The position numbers and the translations under genes are program-made. This document shows, in pieces, positions 1 to 11,783 of a stretch of DNA of 64,000 nt; position 1 is the stretch's first letter, and every line of letters starts with the position of its first letter. Origin of the DNA: Rhizomys pruinosus (taxonomy: Eukaryota; Chordata; Mammalia; Rodentia; Spalacidae); NCBI GenBank assembly GCA_009823505.1, contig VZQC01006319.1, forward strand, positions 934,128-998,127. Direction: 5' to 3'. The notes under the pieces are model-generated. The model was not told the DNA's origin. It was given only the letters and a program-made list of their open reading frames with translations, and did no database searches.

Positions 1-2658
1 ATTACTCATCCAGCTAGTGTACTCTGGGATATGTACTGCTAATCCAGTTAGTGTAATCTGGGATCCCATACTGCTCATCAGCTAGTGTACTCTAGGATCC
101 CGTACTGTTCATCCAGCTAGTTTACTCTGGCATCCTGTACTGTTCATCCAGCTAGTGTACTCTGGGATCTGTACTGCTCTTCCAGCTAGTGTACTCTGGG
201 ATCTGTACTGCTCTTCCAGCTAGTGTACTCTGGGATCCCGTGCTGCTCACCCAGGTAATGTACTCTGGGATCCCATACTGCTCATCCATCTAGTGAACTC
301 TTGGATCCCGTACTACTCATACAGGTAGTATACTCTGGGATCTGTACTACTCATCCACCTAGTATACTCTAGGATCCCATACTGCTCATCCAGCTAGTGT
401 CCTCTGGGATCTGTACTGTTCGTCCAGCTAGTGTAGTCTGGGATCCCGTACTGCTCATCCAGGTAGTGTACTCTGAGATTTGTACTTCTCATCCAGCTAG
501 TTTACTCTGGGATCCCGTACTGCTCATTCAGCTAGTGTACTCTGGGATCTATACTGCTCATCCAGTTATTGTACTCTGGGATCCCGTGCTGCTCATCCAG
601 CTGTTGTACTCTGGGATACCATACTGTTCATCCAGGTAGTGTACTCTGGGAACAGATACTGCTCATCCACCTAGAATAGTCTGGGATCTGTACTGCTCAT
701 CCAGCTAGTGTACTCTAGGAGCTGTACTGTGCATTCAGCTAGTGTACTTTGGGATCCTGTACTGCTCATCCAGCTAGTGTACTCTAGGAGCTGTACTGTG
801 CATTCAGCTAGTGTACTTTGGGATCCTGTACTGCTCATCCAGCTAGTGTACTCTGGGAACCCATACTGCTCATCCAACTAGTGTACACTGGGATCTGTTC
901 TGCTCATCCAGTTAGTGTGCTCTGGGATCCCATACTGCTCAGCCAGCTAGTGTACACTGGGATATGTACTGCTTATCCAGCTAGTGTACTCTAGGAACCC
1001 ATACTGCTCATCCAGCTAGTTTACCCTGGGATATTTACTGCTCATCTAGCTAGTGTACTATGGGATCCCATACTGCTCATCCAGCTAGTGTGCTCTGGGC
1101 TCTGTACTCCTTGTCCAGGTAGTGTACTTTGGGATCTGTAATGTTCACACAGCTAGTGTACTCTGGGATCACATACTGTTCATCCACCTGGTGTACTATG
1201 GGTTCCTGTACTGCTCATCCAGCTAGTGTGTTCTGGGATTTCATACTGCTCATCCAGCTAGTATACTCTGGGATCCTGAACTGATCATTCAGCTAGTGTA
1301 CTCTGGAATCCTGTACTGCTCATCCAGCTCGTGTACTCTGGGATCCTGTAGGCTCATCCAGCTAGTGTACTCTGGGATCTGAACCGGTCATTCAGCTAGT
1401 GTACTCTGGGATCCCATTCTGCTCATCCAGCTAGTGTAATCTGAGATCTGTACTGCACATCCGTCTTGTGTACTCTGGGATCCCGTACTGCTCATCTAGC
1501 TAGTGTTCTCTGGGATCAGTACTGCTCATCCAGCTAGTCTACTCTGGTATCCCATCATGCTCATCCAGCTAGTGTACCCTGGGATCCCATTCTGCTCATC
1601 AAGCTAGTGTACTCTGGGATCCCATCCTGCTCATCAAGCTAGTGTCCTCTGGGATCCTATCCTGCTCATCCAGCTGGTGTACTCTCAGATCAGTACTGCT
1701 CATCCAGCTAGTGTAATCTGGGATCCCAAACTGCTCATCCACCTAGTGTAGTCTGGGATCTGTACTGCTGTTCCAGCTAATGCACTCTGGAATCTGTACT
1801 GCTCATCCAGCTAGTGTACACTGGGATCCCATCTTGCTCATTCAGCTAGTGTACTCTGGGATACATACTGCTCATCCAGCTAGTGTGCTCTGGGATCTAT
1901 ACTGCTCATCCTGCTAGTGCACTCTGGGATCACATACTGCTCATCCACTAGTGTATTCTGTGAACCCATATTGCTCATCCAGCTAGTGTACTCTGCTATC
2001 TGTACTGCTCATCCAGTTAGTGTACGCTGAGATCCCGTACTGCTCATCCTGCTAGTGTACTCTGGAATCTAGTGTACTCTGGGATCCCATACTGCTCAGC
2101 CAGCTAGTGTACTCTGGGATACATACTGCTCATCCAGGTAGTGTACTCTGGGATCCCGTACTGCTCATCCAGGTAGTGTACCCTGGGATCGTGTCCTGTT
2201 CATCCACCTAGTGTACTATGGGTTACTGTACTGCTCATCCAGCTACTGTTCTCTGGGATCCTGAACTGATCATTCAGCTAGTGTACTCTGGGATCCCATA
2301 CTTCTCATCCAGCTAGTGTACTCTGGGATTGGTACTGGTCATCCAGCTTCTGTACTCTGGGATCTGTAGTGCTCATCCAGTTTGTGTACTCTGGGATCCC
2401 ATACTGCTCAGCCAGCTAGTGTACTCTGGGATCTGTACCCCTCATCCTGTTAATGTACTCTGGGATCCCATATTGCTCATCCAGCTCGTGTACTCTGGAT
2501 CTGTACCGCTCATCCAGGTAGTGTACTCTGGAATCTGTATTGCTCATCCAGCTAGTGTACTCTGGGATCAGTACTGCTCACCCAGCTAGTGTACTCTGGG
2601 ATCCCATACTGCTCATCCAGCTAGAGTACTCTGGGATCCCATACTGCTCATCCAGCTA
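1..2658. repeat. 34/35-bp BamHI-type tandem array (satellite or large minisatellite)
   Basis: A unit reading roughly CTGCTCATCCAGCTAGTGTA then CTCTGGGATCCCGTA repeats without a break, giving about 76 copies. Two unit lengths alternate: a 35-bp form carrying GGATCC (a BamHI site) and a 34-bp form with GGATCTGT in its place. Copies differ by point changes and rare small indels, for example AGGAGC or GGAACC variants. The array begins at base 1, so its true left end is outside the window. It stops at about 2658, shortly before an LTR. A 34+35 pair is 69 bp, so reading frames stay open over pairs with a 23-residue period; the apparent proteins here are by-products of the repeat. I do not recognise the family by name. 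Confidence 0.95.
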
Positions 2659-2675
2659 CTTGTGGCCATGGATAA

Positions 2676-3091
2676 GACTGCGTACTCTAGTTTTCTTTCA
2701 ATCACTGTGACAAAACACTCTGGCCAAAACCAACTTGGGGAGGAAAGGGTTTATTTGGCTTACATCTTCTGAGTCACAGCTTATCAGTCAGGGAGTCCAA
2801 GGTAGGAACTCAGGGCTGGAAACTGGAGGCAGGAGCTGAAACTCAGGCCATGGAGGAACGCTTTTCACTGGCTTGCTTCCCTGGCCTATGCTCAGCCTGC
2901 CTTCTTATATAATACAGAAAAACTTGCCCAGGCTTGGCACTACCCAAAGTGGGCTGGGTCCTCCCACACCATTCACCAATCAGGAAAATACCCCAGAGAC
3001 ATGGGCATAGGCTAGTCCAATGGAGACAATTCCCCAGTTGAGGCTCCCTCACCCAGGTGTGTCAGGTTGACAACTAAAGCTGTCCAGCACA
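2676..3091 (-). mobile_element. ERVL/MaLR-class solo LTR
   Basis: Read on the minus strand, the element opens with TGTGCTGG, contains a TATATAA-like box and an AATAAACCCTTTCC polyadenylation-like segment, and ends near the CTTGG..TTTTGTCACAG motif typical of rodent ERVL/MaLR LTRs. No internal retroviral region is next to it, so it is a solo LTR. The end next to the satellite array is eroded: the expected terminal motif is changed to GCGTACTCTAG, which resembles array sequence. The subfamily is uncertain; class-level assignment is from remembered consensus features. Confidence 0.75.
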
Positions 3092-4931
3092 CTCAGTGTA
3101 TTTCTGCAGGAACCACAGTGGTTAGTCACAGAGAAGCATGATGAGGACTTTCATCCCCAAGTTGTTAGATCCTTAAAGGGGCATTAATAACAACCCTGTC
3201 CTGGGGAGGTGCAGTGAGGAGACTTTGACTTTCTTCACCAGAATACCTCTCACTCCTGCTGTGAGATGGTGCTGACCACCAGCTAGGTCAGCTGAAATCC
3301 GCTCACAGTGATCCCTAAAATGGGGTGCATGGGCCAAATGAGACATGGCAGTTGACAGAAAGAAGAAGCCAGATGAGATGGGAAGTTCTGACACCGACAA
3401 GAAAGTGCAGGTGTCTCTACAGCGTTCCTGTCCTTTGCCTCATGCTGGGGGAACTGACCGAATTACTGGGTGTTTTTGAGGCAGGTATCAAGACTGCTAG
3501 AGAAAACTGGAGCAGCCTAGTTCCTCATGCTAGCTGGACTAGATTCTCCCAGGCTCCATTCCTCTCTGGGCATCTGCCCTCTGACCATCATCCAGAATGT
3601 AGCAAATAAGTCTGGAATGAAACATGAACATGGTGAGGGAGTGGAGAATTGGAAGCTAAGGTATTCTGTACTCTGAAAGGAGCAAAGGATCTGGGTAGAC
3701 TGTGGGGATCAGGCCGGGGACAGAGAAAGACACAACCATCCAGAGGAAGGCTTGAAGGAGCAGAGTGGGTGGAAACAGGAAGATGCAGGAGGGAAGGCAC
3801 CACAGGGTTCCTGCAGAGACATCGGGGAGCATAGAGGCTGAGAGTGCTTGTGACTCAGAAGGACAGGATCTTGAGATAGCCAAGCAGGGGCGTGCGGGGC
3901 TGTTAAACCTGCTATTTCTCTCTCTGCGTGAAAGACAAATGAAATTGTTCATGTCATTATCTTTGAAAAGGAAACATGAGAGCAGAACTTGGCAACCTGA
4001 ACACCCTGGAAGGCGAGCGCCAGCTATAATCACCTGCACGCCTGGCCTGCAGGTCGGCTGTTTGAACTGAGCCATGGGGATGGTGGCTCAGGTGCCGACT
4101 ACTTCAGTAAACCAGGCAGCCTCAGCTCTTCCTTAAATCAACTCTCCCGCACCTGGAGCAACATCTGTAGGATCTTATAATTAGGCAGAAGATCGGGGTA
4201 GCCAAAATGACAGCCTGAGGGGATGAATTTTTTATTTTTCTCTCTCCAGTTCCTTGTGGGATTCCATCTTCCTCTCCCTTCCAGTACCCAAATTTGAACA
4301 GTAGTTTCAAGGATACTCCCTGGACCCCATCCACGCAGAAGCTGAGGCTAATTCTTTCTTCCCAGCCAGCCTCTCAGGAAGCTGCATTGTCCAATGTTAG
4401 AAGGAATGGAAACACACAAACATTACATTTTTAATTGTCTTAGAATCCTGAGACATGAAATCGCTTGGACTGCCTGTCAAAGACCACCACGGCCCAGGCC
4501 AACAAAAGCCACCCTACTTGAACAGGGCCCATTCAGCAGCAAGCTTGAGCCTGTCTGTCTAGTGTCTGATCTGCCTTGTCACCCCTCCTTCCTCTCCCTC
4601 CATGTATGTGCTGTTAGATGTCAGAACAAATTACGCCAAGCCACAGTTGAGCAAAGCTGTTCTTTGCAGTTTAATTACTGAGCTCGAATGACGGACCCTT
4701 CATCTATGTTATTAAGATGTTGTTGAGGATAATGAATCATTTGAGAAAGTCCAATTTCCTGTTTAGCTCCCTGTGGATGAAGCCCTTTTCAGGGTGGTAA
4801 CTAAACTGGTATGTATCTTACCCAATCCGGCTGCCTAAGATCATGCTAACTGAGCCTCCATGCCTGTTCTGTGGTCTGAGATAAAGCACCATACTGGAAA
4901 TGGGTTTATTATTCCTGTCAAACTGTGGAGG
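3092..4931. other. Single-copy interval, no gene seen
   Basis: I recognise no SINE, LINE or LTR here. Short open frames occur on both strands but carry no domain-like sequence. The part at 4660-4800 is AT-rich and complex, with TTATTAAGATG and GATAATGAATCATTTG, and could be a conserved non-coding element. Confidence 0.5.
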
Positions 4932-5057
4932 AGCCAGGCATGGTGGTGCACCCCTGTAACCCCAACACTTGGGAGGTTAAGTCAGGAAGAGGGCAAGTTC
5001 CAGGCCAGCCTGAACTATGTCGTGAGACCCTGCCTCAAAGAAAAGAAAAACGAAAAC
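4932..5057 (+). mobile_element. B1-like SINE, old and diverged
   Basis: It begins GCCAGGCATGGTGGTGCA, continues with CCCAACACTTGGGAGG and CCAGGCCAGCCTGAACTA, and ends GAGACCCTGCCTC plus an A-rich tail. These are the 7SL-derived B1 landmarks in order, with many substitutions and a shortened right part. Confidence 0.8.
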
Positions 5058-5270
5058 ACTCCAGACTTATTACCCCATCACACCAGCTCCTTGAAGAGTG
5101 GAAAAAGGTCCGGAGAATAGAAAGGCCAGGGCTTGGGGGCCTGGGAATTAGGGTTTACAGGTTCTGTGCAGCATTTGAAAGGGGGTAATTTCTTTATGGA
5201 TTCACAGGAGACCCTACATCTTGGAGCACAGCATCTGTTCTCTGTGGGACCCATGCTTCCATTGTAAGGA

Positions 5271-5601
5271 TTTTTTTTTTCACGTAAATTTATTTATTTA
5301 TTTTTAACAAATCTAGACCTGTGTTCCCGCTCATTCCCCCACCCCGCCAGAGCTCATGCATTCTGCCAAACATGCTTTCCATCTCTCAGTCTTTCTCAGT
5401 ATTTTCCATGGTGAAGTTGACTGTTTTGAGCAGAAGTTCACCGTCTCAGTCAGTTCTTTGATGCAGTCTTTTCTGTTGTTGTTGTTGTTTCCAAAATGTA
5501 TTATGCCCAACTGCTTTGTAAAAAGCTCAGGGGGCCCTACACAAGAAATGCTTACAAGTAAGGAATTGGCACTAGCATCCACAGATGAGGGATACCATTC
5601 A
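5271..5601 (-). mobile_element. 5'-truncated L1 3' end
   Basis: The minus strand reads as the 3' end of an L1: a segment beginning ATGGTATCCCTCATCTGTGG, then AACAACAACAACAG, GACTGCATCAAAGAACTGAC, a GGGGTGGGGG stretch, and a poly(A) tail that appears as a T-run at 5271-5280. TAAGGATT occurs on both sides (5265-5272 and 5602-5609) and looks like the target-site duplication. The 3' UTR matches the plus-strand copy at 62384-62859. Confidence 0.85.
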
Positions 5602-5609
5602 TAAGGATT

Positions 5610-7156
5610 ATTTTATAACCACCCCCATGTCTTTCTCAAACTCCAGATCAAAGGAAGCCTATCTGGACATAGTAAATATTATTAACATTATCAACACAGG
5701 CCTCACCGGCACCTGGTCTCCATTTTCACACTAATAAAGTTAGTGCGTGAAAATCTGATTAGGAGAGGGAACAACACGATGTACTTTGGGAGGTGCGTCT
5801 ACAATGGACCATCTCTGCTTGAATAATCACCTCTTCCAATGTGGGCTTAAGTAGTTTACCAAAATGTATTCACTTACACAGAAAGCAGGATGCAGGACCG
5901 ATAGTATTTGTCTCTTCAATTAAGAAGCTGAAAAACTTGGTGCGGACCCTCAGGACCCCCATAGACTTGACTTTTTTGTCTTCCCTTGCTCCCCGTGTCT
6001 CTATAAGGTGGTGCAAGGGAGAAGATGTAAAGGAGCACAACTGAATGGAAGCGGGCACCCTCTTCAGAGAGGACCTTCCAAATCTACCACAAATGATTTC
6101 AGAAAATGTCCCTGGGACTTCAGAGACGTTGTACCCTTGGAGAGGCATGTCCTGGGGGTCTGCGAGCCCATCTTCTCTGCTCCTCCTCCCTCTCGGCTCC
6201 TTGGCACCTCCTGGCACCTTCCCTGAGCCTCTCCCCATTTAGTCCTCTCCATAAAGTGGTGGCCACAGCAGCCCACAAAGTAGACATTTGATTAGGGGGG
6301 AAGAAAAAAGCCATGGAGTGGAGCTGAACCATGTCAAGAATGGTGAGGGCTTCCTCAGTCCAGTGGCTGTGTGGAGCTGGCCAAGGCTGCTGCCTGTCCC
6401 CTCCCAATCTATATTTCAATGTGTGTTGCCTAAGGTAAGAGTTTGGTTCTCTGAAATAGAGGGGAAAGGCACTAAGTGATGAACTCCCAACAGGAATAAT
6501 TCTTCCATCTGCAAAGAGGGGCCTAAACCTCCTCACCTCTCATAGCAGCAAATCCCGACTTCTCCTGCTCAGAGTCTCTCAATCTGTCTGCTATTTTCAC
6601 ATGTGCTGTTTTGGTTGTTATGGTTTTTGGATTCCACTGAGTAGGAAAATGGTGCGTCTCAGCCCAGGGCAGAGTTGGTCCTGCTGGAGCTCTTCTGGGC
6701 ACTGTGGGTTCAGAAGCGTCCTAGACGGGAGTCCCAAATGAGATACACTGGCAGTAAAGACAGCAAACTGAGGGGAATTAAACCTTCACATTAATGTGGG
6801 CCGTCCCCATGATTGACAAGCGTCCTCATGCAGGGCGCATTCCTCAGGCTTCCCTTCACATTTCCATCCCAAGGTCCTACTTATTAGCTGTTTAATGGAA
6901 TCCTTCTGTTTCCATCAGACTCGTTGGCAGCACGGAGGTATTGGGGGTGAGGTCGCAAGTCAGGGCGGAGCTGCTCATCCGAGTGGTGACGATGTGCATG
7001 AATTACAGTCATGAGCAGCCATGGCACTGGCAGTCCTTAGGGGAAGCCTTTAGGCCCTCCAGCATTTCTGGGCAGTTTTAGGACTTCTCCAGTTGAGCAA
7101 ATCTGGGTCAGGACCCAACCTCAATGAACCCACACACCCACCAGTCTCTCTAACGT
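5610..7156. other. Single-copy interval, no gene seen
   Basis: No repeat of a family I know. Mixed composition, with AT-rich complex stretches at 5640-5760 and 6770-6920. Overlapping open frames of 60-140 codons around 5.9-6.5 kb lie on both strands in the same place, have no recognisable motif, and I do not accept them as genes. Confidence 0.5.
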
Positions 7157-7328
7157 TTTCTTTCTTTTTTTATTTTTTATTTTTTGGTCTTTTTGAGACA
7201 GGGTCTCCCTTTAGTCCCAGTTGGCCTAGAACTCACTGTGTAGACCAGGCTGGCCTTGAATTCACAGAAATCCACCTGCCTCTGCTTCCTGAGTGCTGTG
7301 ATTAAAGGCGTGTGCCACCACTGTGTCC
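7157..7328 (-). mobile_element. B1 SINE
   Basis: A T-rich stretch (the tail) is followed by TTTTGAGACAGGGTCTCCCT, GACCAGGCTGGCCTTGAA and GTGATTAAAGGCGTGTGCC, the reverse complement of a near full-length B1. Confidence 0.95.
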
Positions 7329-7442
7329 TTGTCCCTAAAGTGTGACACCACTACGATACTCAGGCCTACACTACATGGTTCTGACAAGGCTCTCTTTAGA
7401 TTATTTATATGAAAACAACTCCGAAAATAAAAAGCAACATGA

Positions 7443-7576
7443 TGTAGCCAGGTGAGGGAAGCAGAGACAGGAGGGTCACAGCAAGCATCAGGCAGGCCCG
7501 GGCTGTGCTGTGAGTTCTAAGCCAACTGTGGCTACTACTATGATTACATAGCAAGGCCTTGTCTCAAAAAAAAAAA
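7443..7576 (+). mobile_element. Degenerate B1-related SINE
   Basis: GTAGCCAGGTGAGGGAAGCA lacks the usual middle of the left part. GAGTTCTAAGCCAACTGTGG and AGCAAGGCCTTGTCTC with an A11 tail follow the B1 layout. It is strongly diverged and internally deleted. Confidence 0.65.
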
Positions 7577-8465
7577 TCCCAAAACTGTAGTGTCAGCAAA
7601 AGGCTTTTAATTCTTTGTCTGATCCCGTCCCTTGCAGGCCTGGAAGGATCCCAGACTCTGGATATGGCATTTCCTGTTTAATCATTGGGACCTCTGCTTT
7701 AGACAGCTTAAGACAGTTTAATGGTCTATTAGTAAAGAAGGTGTCGCATTGCAGAGGCTAGTTTATCATCTGCCACTGGTGATAAGGAACAGAGGAGCTG
7801 TTCTGGCTACACAGGCCCCTGCAGAGCTTCAGGGTGGGTTTTTAAGTGGTTTTAATGCACTGAACTAATTGGCATGGTTTAGGGACCCAGAATGGAGCTC
7901 AAGCTCTCTATTTATTTAAATAATGCAATTTCTATGAAAATGAGTTCATTCTGAGCCCTTTGAAAAGAGCCAAAGCCAGGAAAGGTCATAGATACTGCAT
8001 GAGAACAAGGCTGTTCTTCCCAGGCTGGCTGTGGGCCTTGGAGCTCCGAGGAGCAGCACAGCAGAGGGCCTCAAGCTGCAGTGTGCACTCACAGTACTGG
8101 AGGATGGTTAGGTCTCCATGGCTGGGCTCTGGCCTGGAGTTTTGTGTTCTGTAGGGCTGGCGATATGCACAAGCAAGTTCCAAGAACCCATATTGCTGAA
8201 TCAGGATGTACTTGGAACACGGAGGCACTGGAACTCGGCATGAGACACGACCCCATGTTCCTCCCTCCTTGTGGGATAATCCGTCCTTAGCTCTGTTCAG
8301 CACTGTCCTCTTGTTTCCCAGTGTGTCTCCACCTGTGTTGTGGCTGAGCTGTGTACCTTGTATCACCAACCTAGGATGGTCTGAGTATCAAACCTGCCCT
8401 GAGCTTTTTGGAACATTCACAGCAACTTGGCCTTAAGTTAAAGCTGTTGGAACTAATTATACAAT
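7577..8465. other. Single-copy interval with an AT-rich complex block
   Basis: No known repeat. The segment at 7840-7950 contains TTTTAATGCACTGAACTAATT and TATTTATTTAAATAATGCAA in complex sequence free of SINEs. This is the usual look of a conserved non-coding element, but conservation cannot be tested here. Open frames at 7.9-8.4 kb have no recognisable content. Confidence 0.4.
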
Positions 8466-8513
<48 letters not shown>

Positions 8514-8602
8514 TAGATACATATATAATATAGTATCACTATGTATCATTATATGTCATTATATATCATTATATATATATATATACATATATACATATAT
8601 AT
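8466..8602. repeat. (GATA)n followed by AT-rich simple repeat
   Basis: About twelve uninterrupted GATA units (8466-8512) pass into ATATAT/ACATAT and (ATTATATGTC)-like repeats that run up to the next B1. Confidence 0.95.
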
Positions 8603-8746
8603 GGTGTTTTGAGACAGGGTCTCAACTGTAGCCCCGGCTATCCTGGAACTTATTATATGGACCAGGCTGGCCTTGAAATCACAGAGATCTGCCTGCTTCT
8701 GCCTCCCAAGTGTTGGGATTAAAGGCCTGTACCACCATGCCTGGCC
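8603..8746 (-). mobile_element. B1 SINE
   Basis: TTTTGAGACAGGGTCTCAAC, GACCAGGCTGGCCTTGAAAT and TTGGGATTAAAGGCCTGTAC are in the reverse-complement B1 order. The poly(A) side abuts the AT-rich simple repeat. Confidence 0.95.
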
Positions 8747-8776
8747 TCTAATGATAATTTTTAAATGAAGGTTCTA

Positions 8777-8970
8777 AGACAAGAGAGATGGCTCAGTGTT
8801 AAGAGCTTACCCTGCTTTTGCAGAGGACCTGAATTCTGTTCCTAGGATCCACAATAGGGCAGCTCACAACCACCTGAAACTCTAGCTCTAGGGGAGCTGA
8901 CAGCCTCTTGTGGCCACCTACATACAGTGATGTGCACATACACACATAAATAAAAATAAATAAACAAAAT
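8777..8970 (+). mobile_element. B2 SINE
   Basis: The head is tRNA-like with a pol III A box (GAGAGATGGCTCAGTGTTAA) and a weakened B box (CTGAATTCTGTTCC). A CACATACACACATAAATAAA 3' part and A-rich tail follow. Diverged but complete in layout. Confidence 0.9.
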
Positions 8971-9255
8971 GGAGACTCTCCTGTCTTCTGTGTTATTGCT
9001 CTCATTCACAAATATTTCAGTTTGTTTAGCCAGAGGAAAGGATTCTCCACACAGATGCTGTGGAGCGCCTGGGTAGCACCCTATCTAAGCAGTGCATTCT
9101 CTCCCTCCCTTCTTTCCTTGAGGATTTCCTGAGATTGCCTCTCAAATAGCACATTTGCCTTGCATCCTCATCATGGGGTCTGTTTCTGTTGGAACCCAAA
9201 CCAGGACACTTAACAGTAGGATTTCTTGAAATTCTTCAAAAGCATTTTTCTTACA

Positions 9256-9552
9256 CAGTTGTGTATGTGGTTGGGTGTGTGTGCTTGCGTATGTGTGCAT
9301 GTGTGTGCTTGCACATGTCTGTGCATTCGTGTGGAAGTCAGGAGTCTTCTCCAATTACTCTTCCCTTTTTCTTGCAGGCAGTCTCTCGATCTGGCCCGGA
9401 GCTCACCAACACGGCTACTCTAGCTTGCTGGTTTGCCCTGGGGAAGCCCTGCCTCAGCCTTCTGAGCTCTGGAACTGGGTGCTGGAGATCCGAACTCAGG
9501 TTCTCAGGCTTTTAGCAGCAAGAATGTTGTCCACTTAGCCATCTCCCTAGCA
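9256..9552 (-). mobile_element. B3-type SINE
   Basis: It starts with a TGTGTGTGCTTGCG-rich tail and runs through GCCCGGAGCTCACCAA and CCGAACTCAGGTTCTCAGGC to CTTAGCCATCTCCCTAGCAC, the reverse complement of a B2-like head. The middle B1-like stretch puts it in the B3 group. Confidence 0.75.
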
Positions 9553-9592
9553 CACTTCAAAAGCATTTAAACAAATAAAGAATACTTTTTTC

Positions 9593-9763
9593 AAGTACTG
9601 GGGATTGAATCTAGGGCCTTGCACATACTAAGCAAGTCTCTACCAATGAGCTGCATCCCCAGCCCTCCTTTTATTTTGAAGCAGAGTATCACTAAGCTGT
9701 CTAGACTGACCTTGAACCTCCTGCCTGAGGCTTCCCAGTAGCTTGGATTACATGTGTTTGCAG
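9593..9763 (-). mobile_element. B4/RSINE-type composite SINE
   Basis: An ID-like part (GTACTGGGGATTGAATCTAG ... GAGCTGCATCCCCAGCCC) is joined to a B1-like part (ACTAAGCTGTCTAGACTGAC ... GTAGCTTGGATTACATGTG). ID plus B1 fusion is the defining structure of B4. Confidence 0.85.
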
Positions 9764-9840
9764 CAGCTCTTCCTTCACACTGTAGTAAAAATGGGAAGCT
9801 GTACATAGTCAGATAAGGATTCTATGCTTAGAATAGAGCA

Positions 9841-9846
<6 letters not shown>

Positions 9847-9882
<36 letters not shown>
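9847..9882. repeat. (TG)n microsatellite
   Basis: About eighteen uninterrupted TG units. Confidence 0.98.
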
Positions 9883-9883
<1 letters not shown>

Positions 9884-11170
9884 TATACAAGAACCATGGG
9901 CCCACTTTGCCACATGGTAGCTATCAGTGGTCACCAAACTTCCTTGGGAAAGAATATGAGAACTTTTATTTTGTCACAATCTCCACCACTCTCTAGTGCA
10001 TTCTCAGGGCTATTTACCTTGCTAATTACCATTTAGTTGCTTGGTGGTTTGCTTAAATTACTCAGATATTTGCCTTTCTTTCAAGCTCCATAAAAGATGG
10101 CAATAGATAAATCAAAAGGGCTACATGTTTTCAATAGAAAATTGGAGCAGAATAGGGAGTATTCCTTTTTTTTTTTATGGGCAAGCTAGCTAAGTTATGA
10201 GAAGTGAGGACACATTTCCCTATAGCTGGAGGAAAATAAAAAATGAACTACCCAGAGTATTCCTAGTTATTCAACACAAGAACAGAGATAACTTGCTCCC
10301 AAGCTCTGTTCTGCTGGAGTCTGAATTTTCAATCTAGCCTAGAGCTGGATTACATCTTCTGCCTGTGAGGGCAGTCACATCTGACAGATAGCAGGTGTTT
10401 TGAGGATTGCCACCTGGACTGGGTGGAACCAGTTATGGGTGATATAGGCAAGGCCTTGGGTTGTGGATAAGAGACAGAGCAGAGTAGAAGAGCATCTTAC
10501 TGAGTCCCTCCACCGTGAGTGCTTTCTATACTTTTAGGGGTTCTATAGACAGACACTTGCTTCCTAATACCCACTGCCCTTAGTAACACCCACGAGTTAC
10601 TAGAAAGATCAATAACTACAGTGCAGCGAGATGTCACGTCTCTCTCAGACCCAGGCTTCACAGGAGCCCACAGAAGTTCATCTTTGCTTCTCTTTGCTCT
10701 TCGGAGTTTCTGATTTTATAACAACACATATTTATGTGGAAAACTGGGAGCGTCTCTCCTCACAGAACTCAGCCTCAACATGACATCAGTTTTCAGGTCC
10801 ATCTGAGGGTGTTTCTGGAATTTTCTTCCACTTTTTCCACAGCATCTTGTGAACCACCCCGTGCCTCTCTGAAAGCATCGTAGAGTCTATTTCTGTCAGA
10901 ACCCGTAGCAGGACTTGTAATTGTTATGGCTGATGAAATGGGACCCACCCTTCAAGCTAGTCACTGTGCATTGTACACAAAGGCCTGGCATCTGTGTCGG
11001 GCAGATGGATTTTTTTTCTTGGGTCTTCTGTCCTTCTGATAAGTACCCAGGAAGAGAAGAACCCCAGAGGGAAAGGGCTTTCTGCTGTGCCAGGTCAAAT
11101 GGCCTCAACATCTAATTGTTTATTAAAGTCCATTTTACTACAAGATGAAAACTAAAAGTTGAAAAATGAC
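9883..11170. other. Single-copy interval, no gene seen
   Basis: No recognised repeat. Parts are AT-rich and complex (10030-10150, 10690-10750). Short open frames around 10.9-11.1 kb overlap on opposite strands and have no recognisable motif. Confidence 0.5.
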
Positions 11171-11489
11171 AGAGGGCAGAGGAGAGAGCATAGTCAGTAA
11201 AGTGGGACTCGAGTTTGGTCCAGAGTGTCATAAAAGCCAGGCACAGTGGCATGCACTTGTCACCCCAGCTTGGGAGCAGTGGAGATGAACTGACCCCCAA
11301 GCTTTGTGGGCCAGTCAGTCTAGCCTAATGTGAGTGCCACATTCAGTGACAGATTCTGTCTCAAAAATAACGTGGAGATGCATTGGGAAAAACACCTAAT
11401 GTCAACCTCTGGCCTCCACACACACAAGCACACACGTGTACCACCCACTCACACACATACGTACATGTAAATACACACATATAAAAATA
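11171..11489 (+). mobile_element. B3-type SINE
   Basis: A worn B2-like head (GGAGAGAGCATAGTCAGTAA) is followed by a central B1-like part (AGCCAGGCACAGTGGCATGC, CAGATTCTGTCTCAAAAATA) and a CTCTGGCCTCCACACACAC tail leading into CA-rich sequence. Confidence 0.8.
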
Positions 11490-11637
11490 GCAAAGGAAGA
11501 TGGGGGAGAGAGAGGAAAGAGAGACAGGGAGAGCCCCCATTTACCACCCTACTATCCTACAACTACTCGTTTTAATGTGGCATTTTCAATTTGCATATCT
11601 TCTTTCTTACACTAATACTATTTTTGTTTTTGTGTGG

Positions 11638-11783
11638 TTTGTTTTTGAGACAAGGTCTCCCTGTAGCCCCAGCTGGCCTGGAACTCCTTGTGTGTAGACC
11701 AAGCTGGCCTCCATCTCACAGAGATCTGCCTGCCTCTGCCTCTGGAGTGCTGGGATTAAAAGCGTCCACCAGCATGCCTGGCC
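11638..11783 (-). mobile_element. B1 SINE
   Basis: TTTTTGAGACAAGGTCTCCC, GCCCCAGCTGGCCTGGAACT and GCTGGGATTAAAAGCGTCC are B1 in reverse complement. An octamer ATTTGCAT lies just outside it at 11589-11596. Confidence 0.95.

Noticed and set aside
397..639. Open frame of 80 codons with a repeating 23-residue pattern
   Set aside because: The period is exactly a 34+35-bp dimer of the tandem array; the frame is a by-product.
1..2658. CRISPR-like regular repeat of about 35 bp
   Set aside because: Units are contiguous without spacers, vary between copies, and the context is a rodent nuclear genome.
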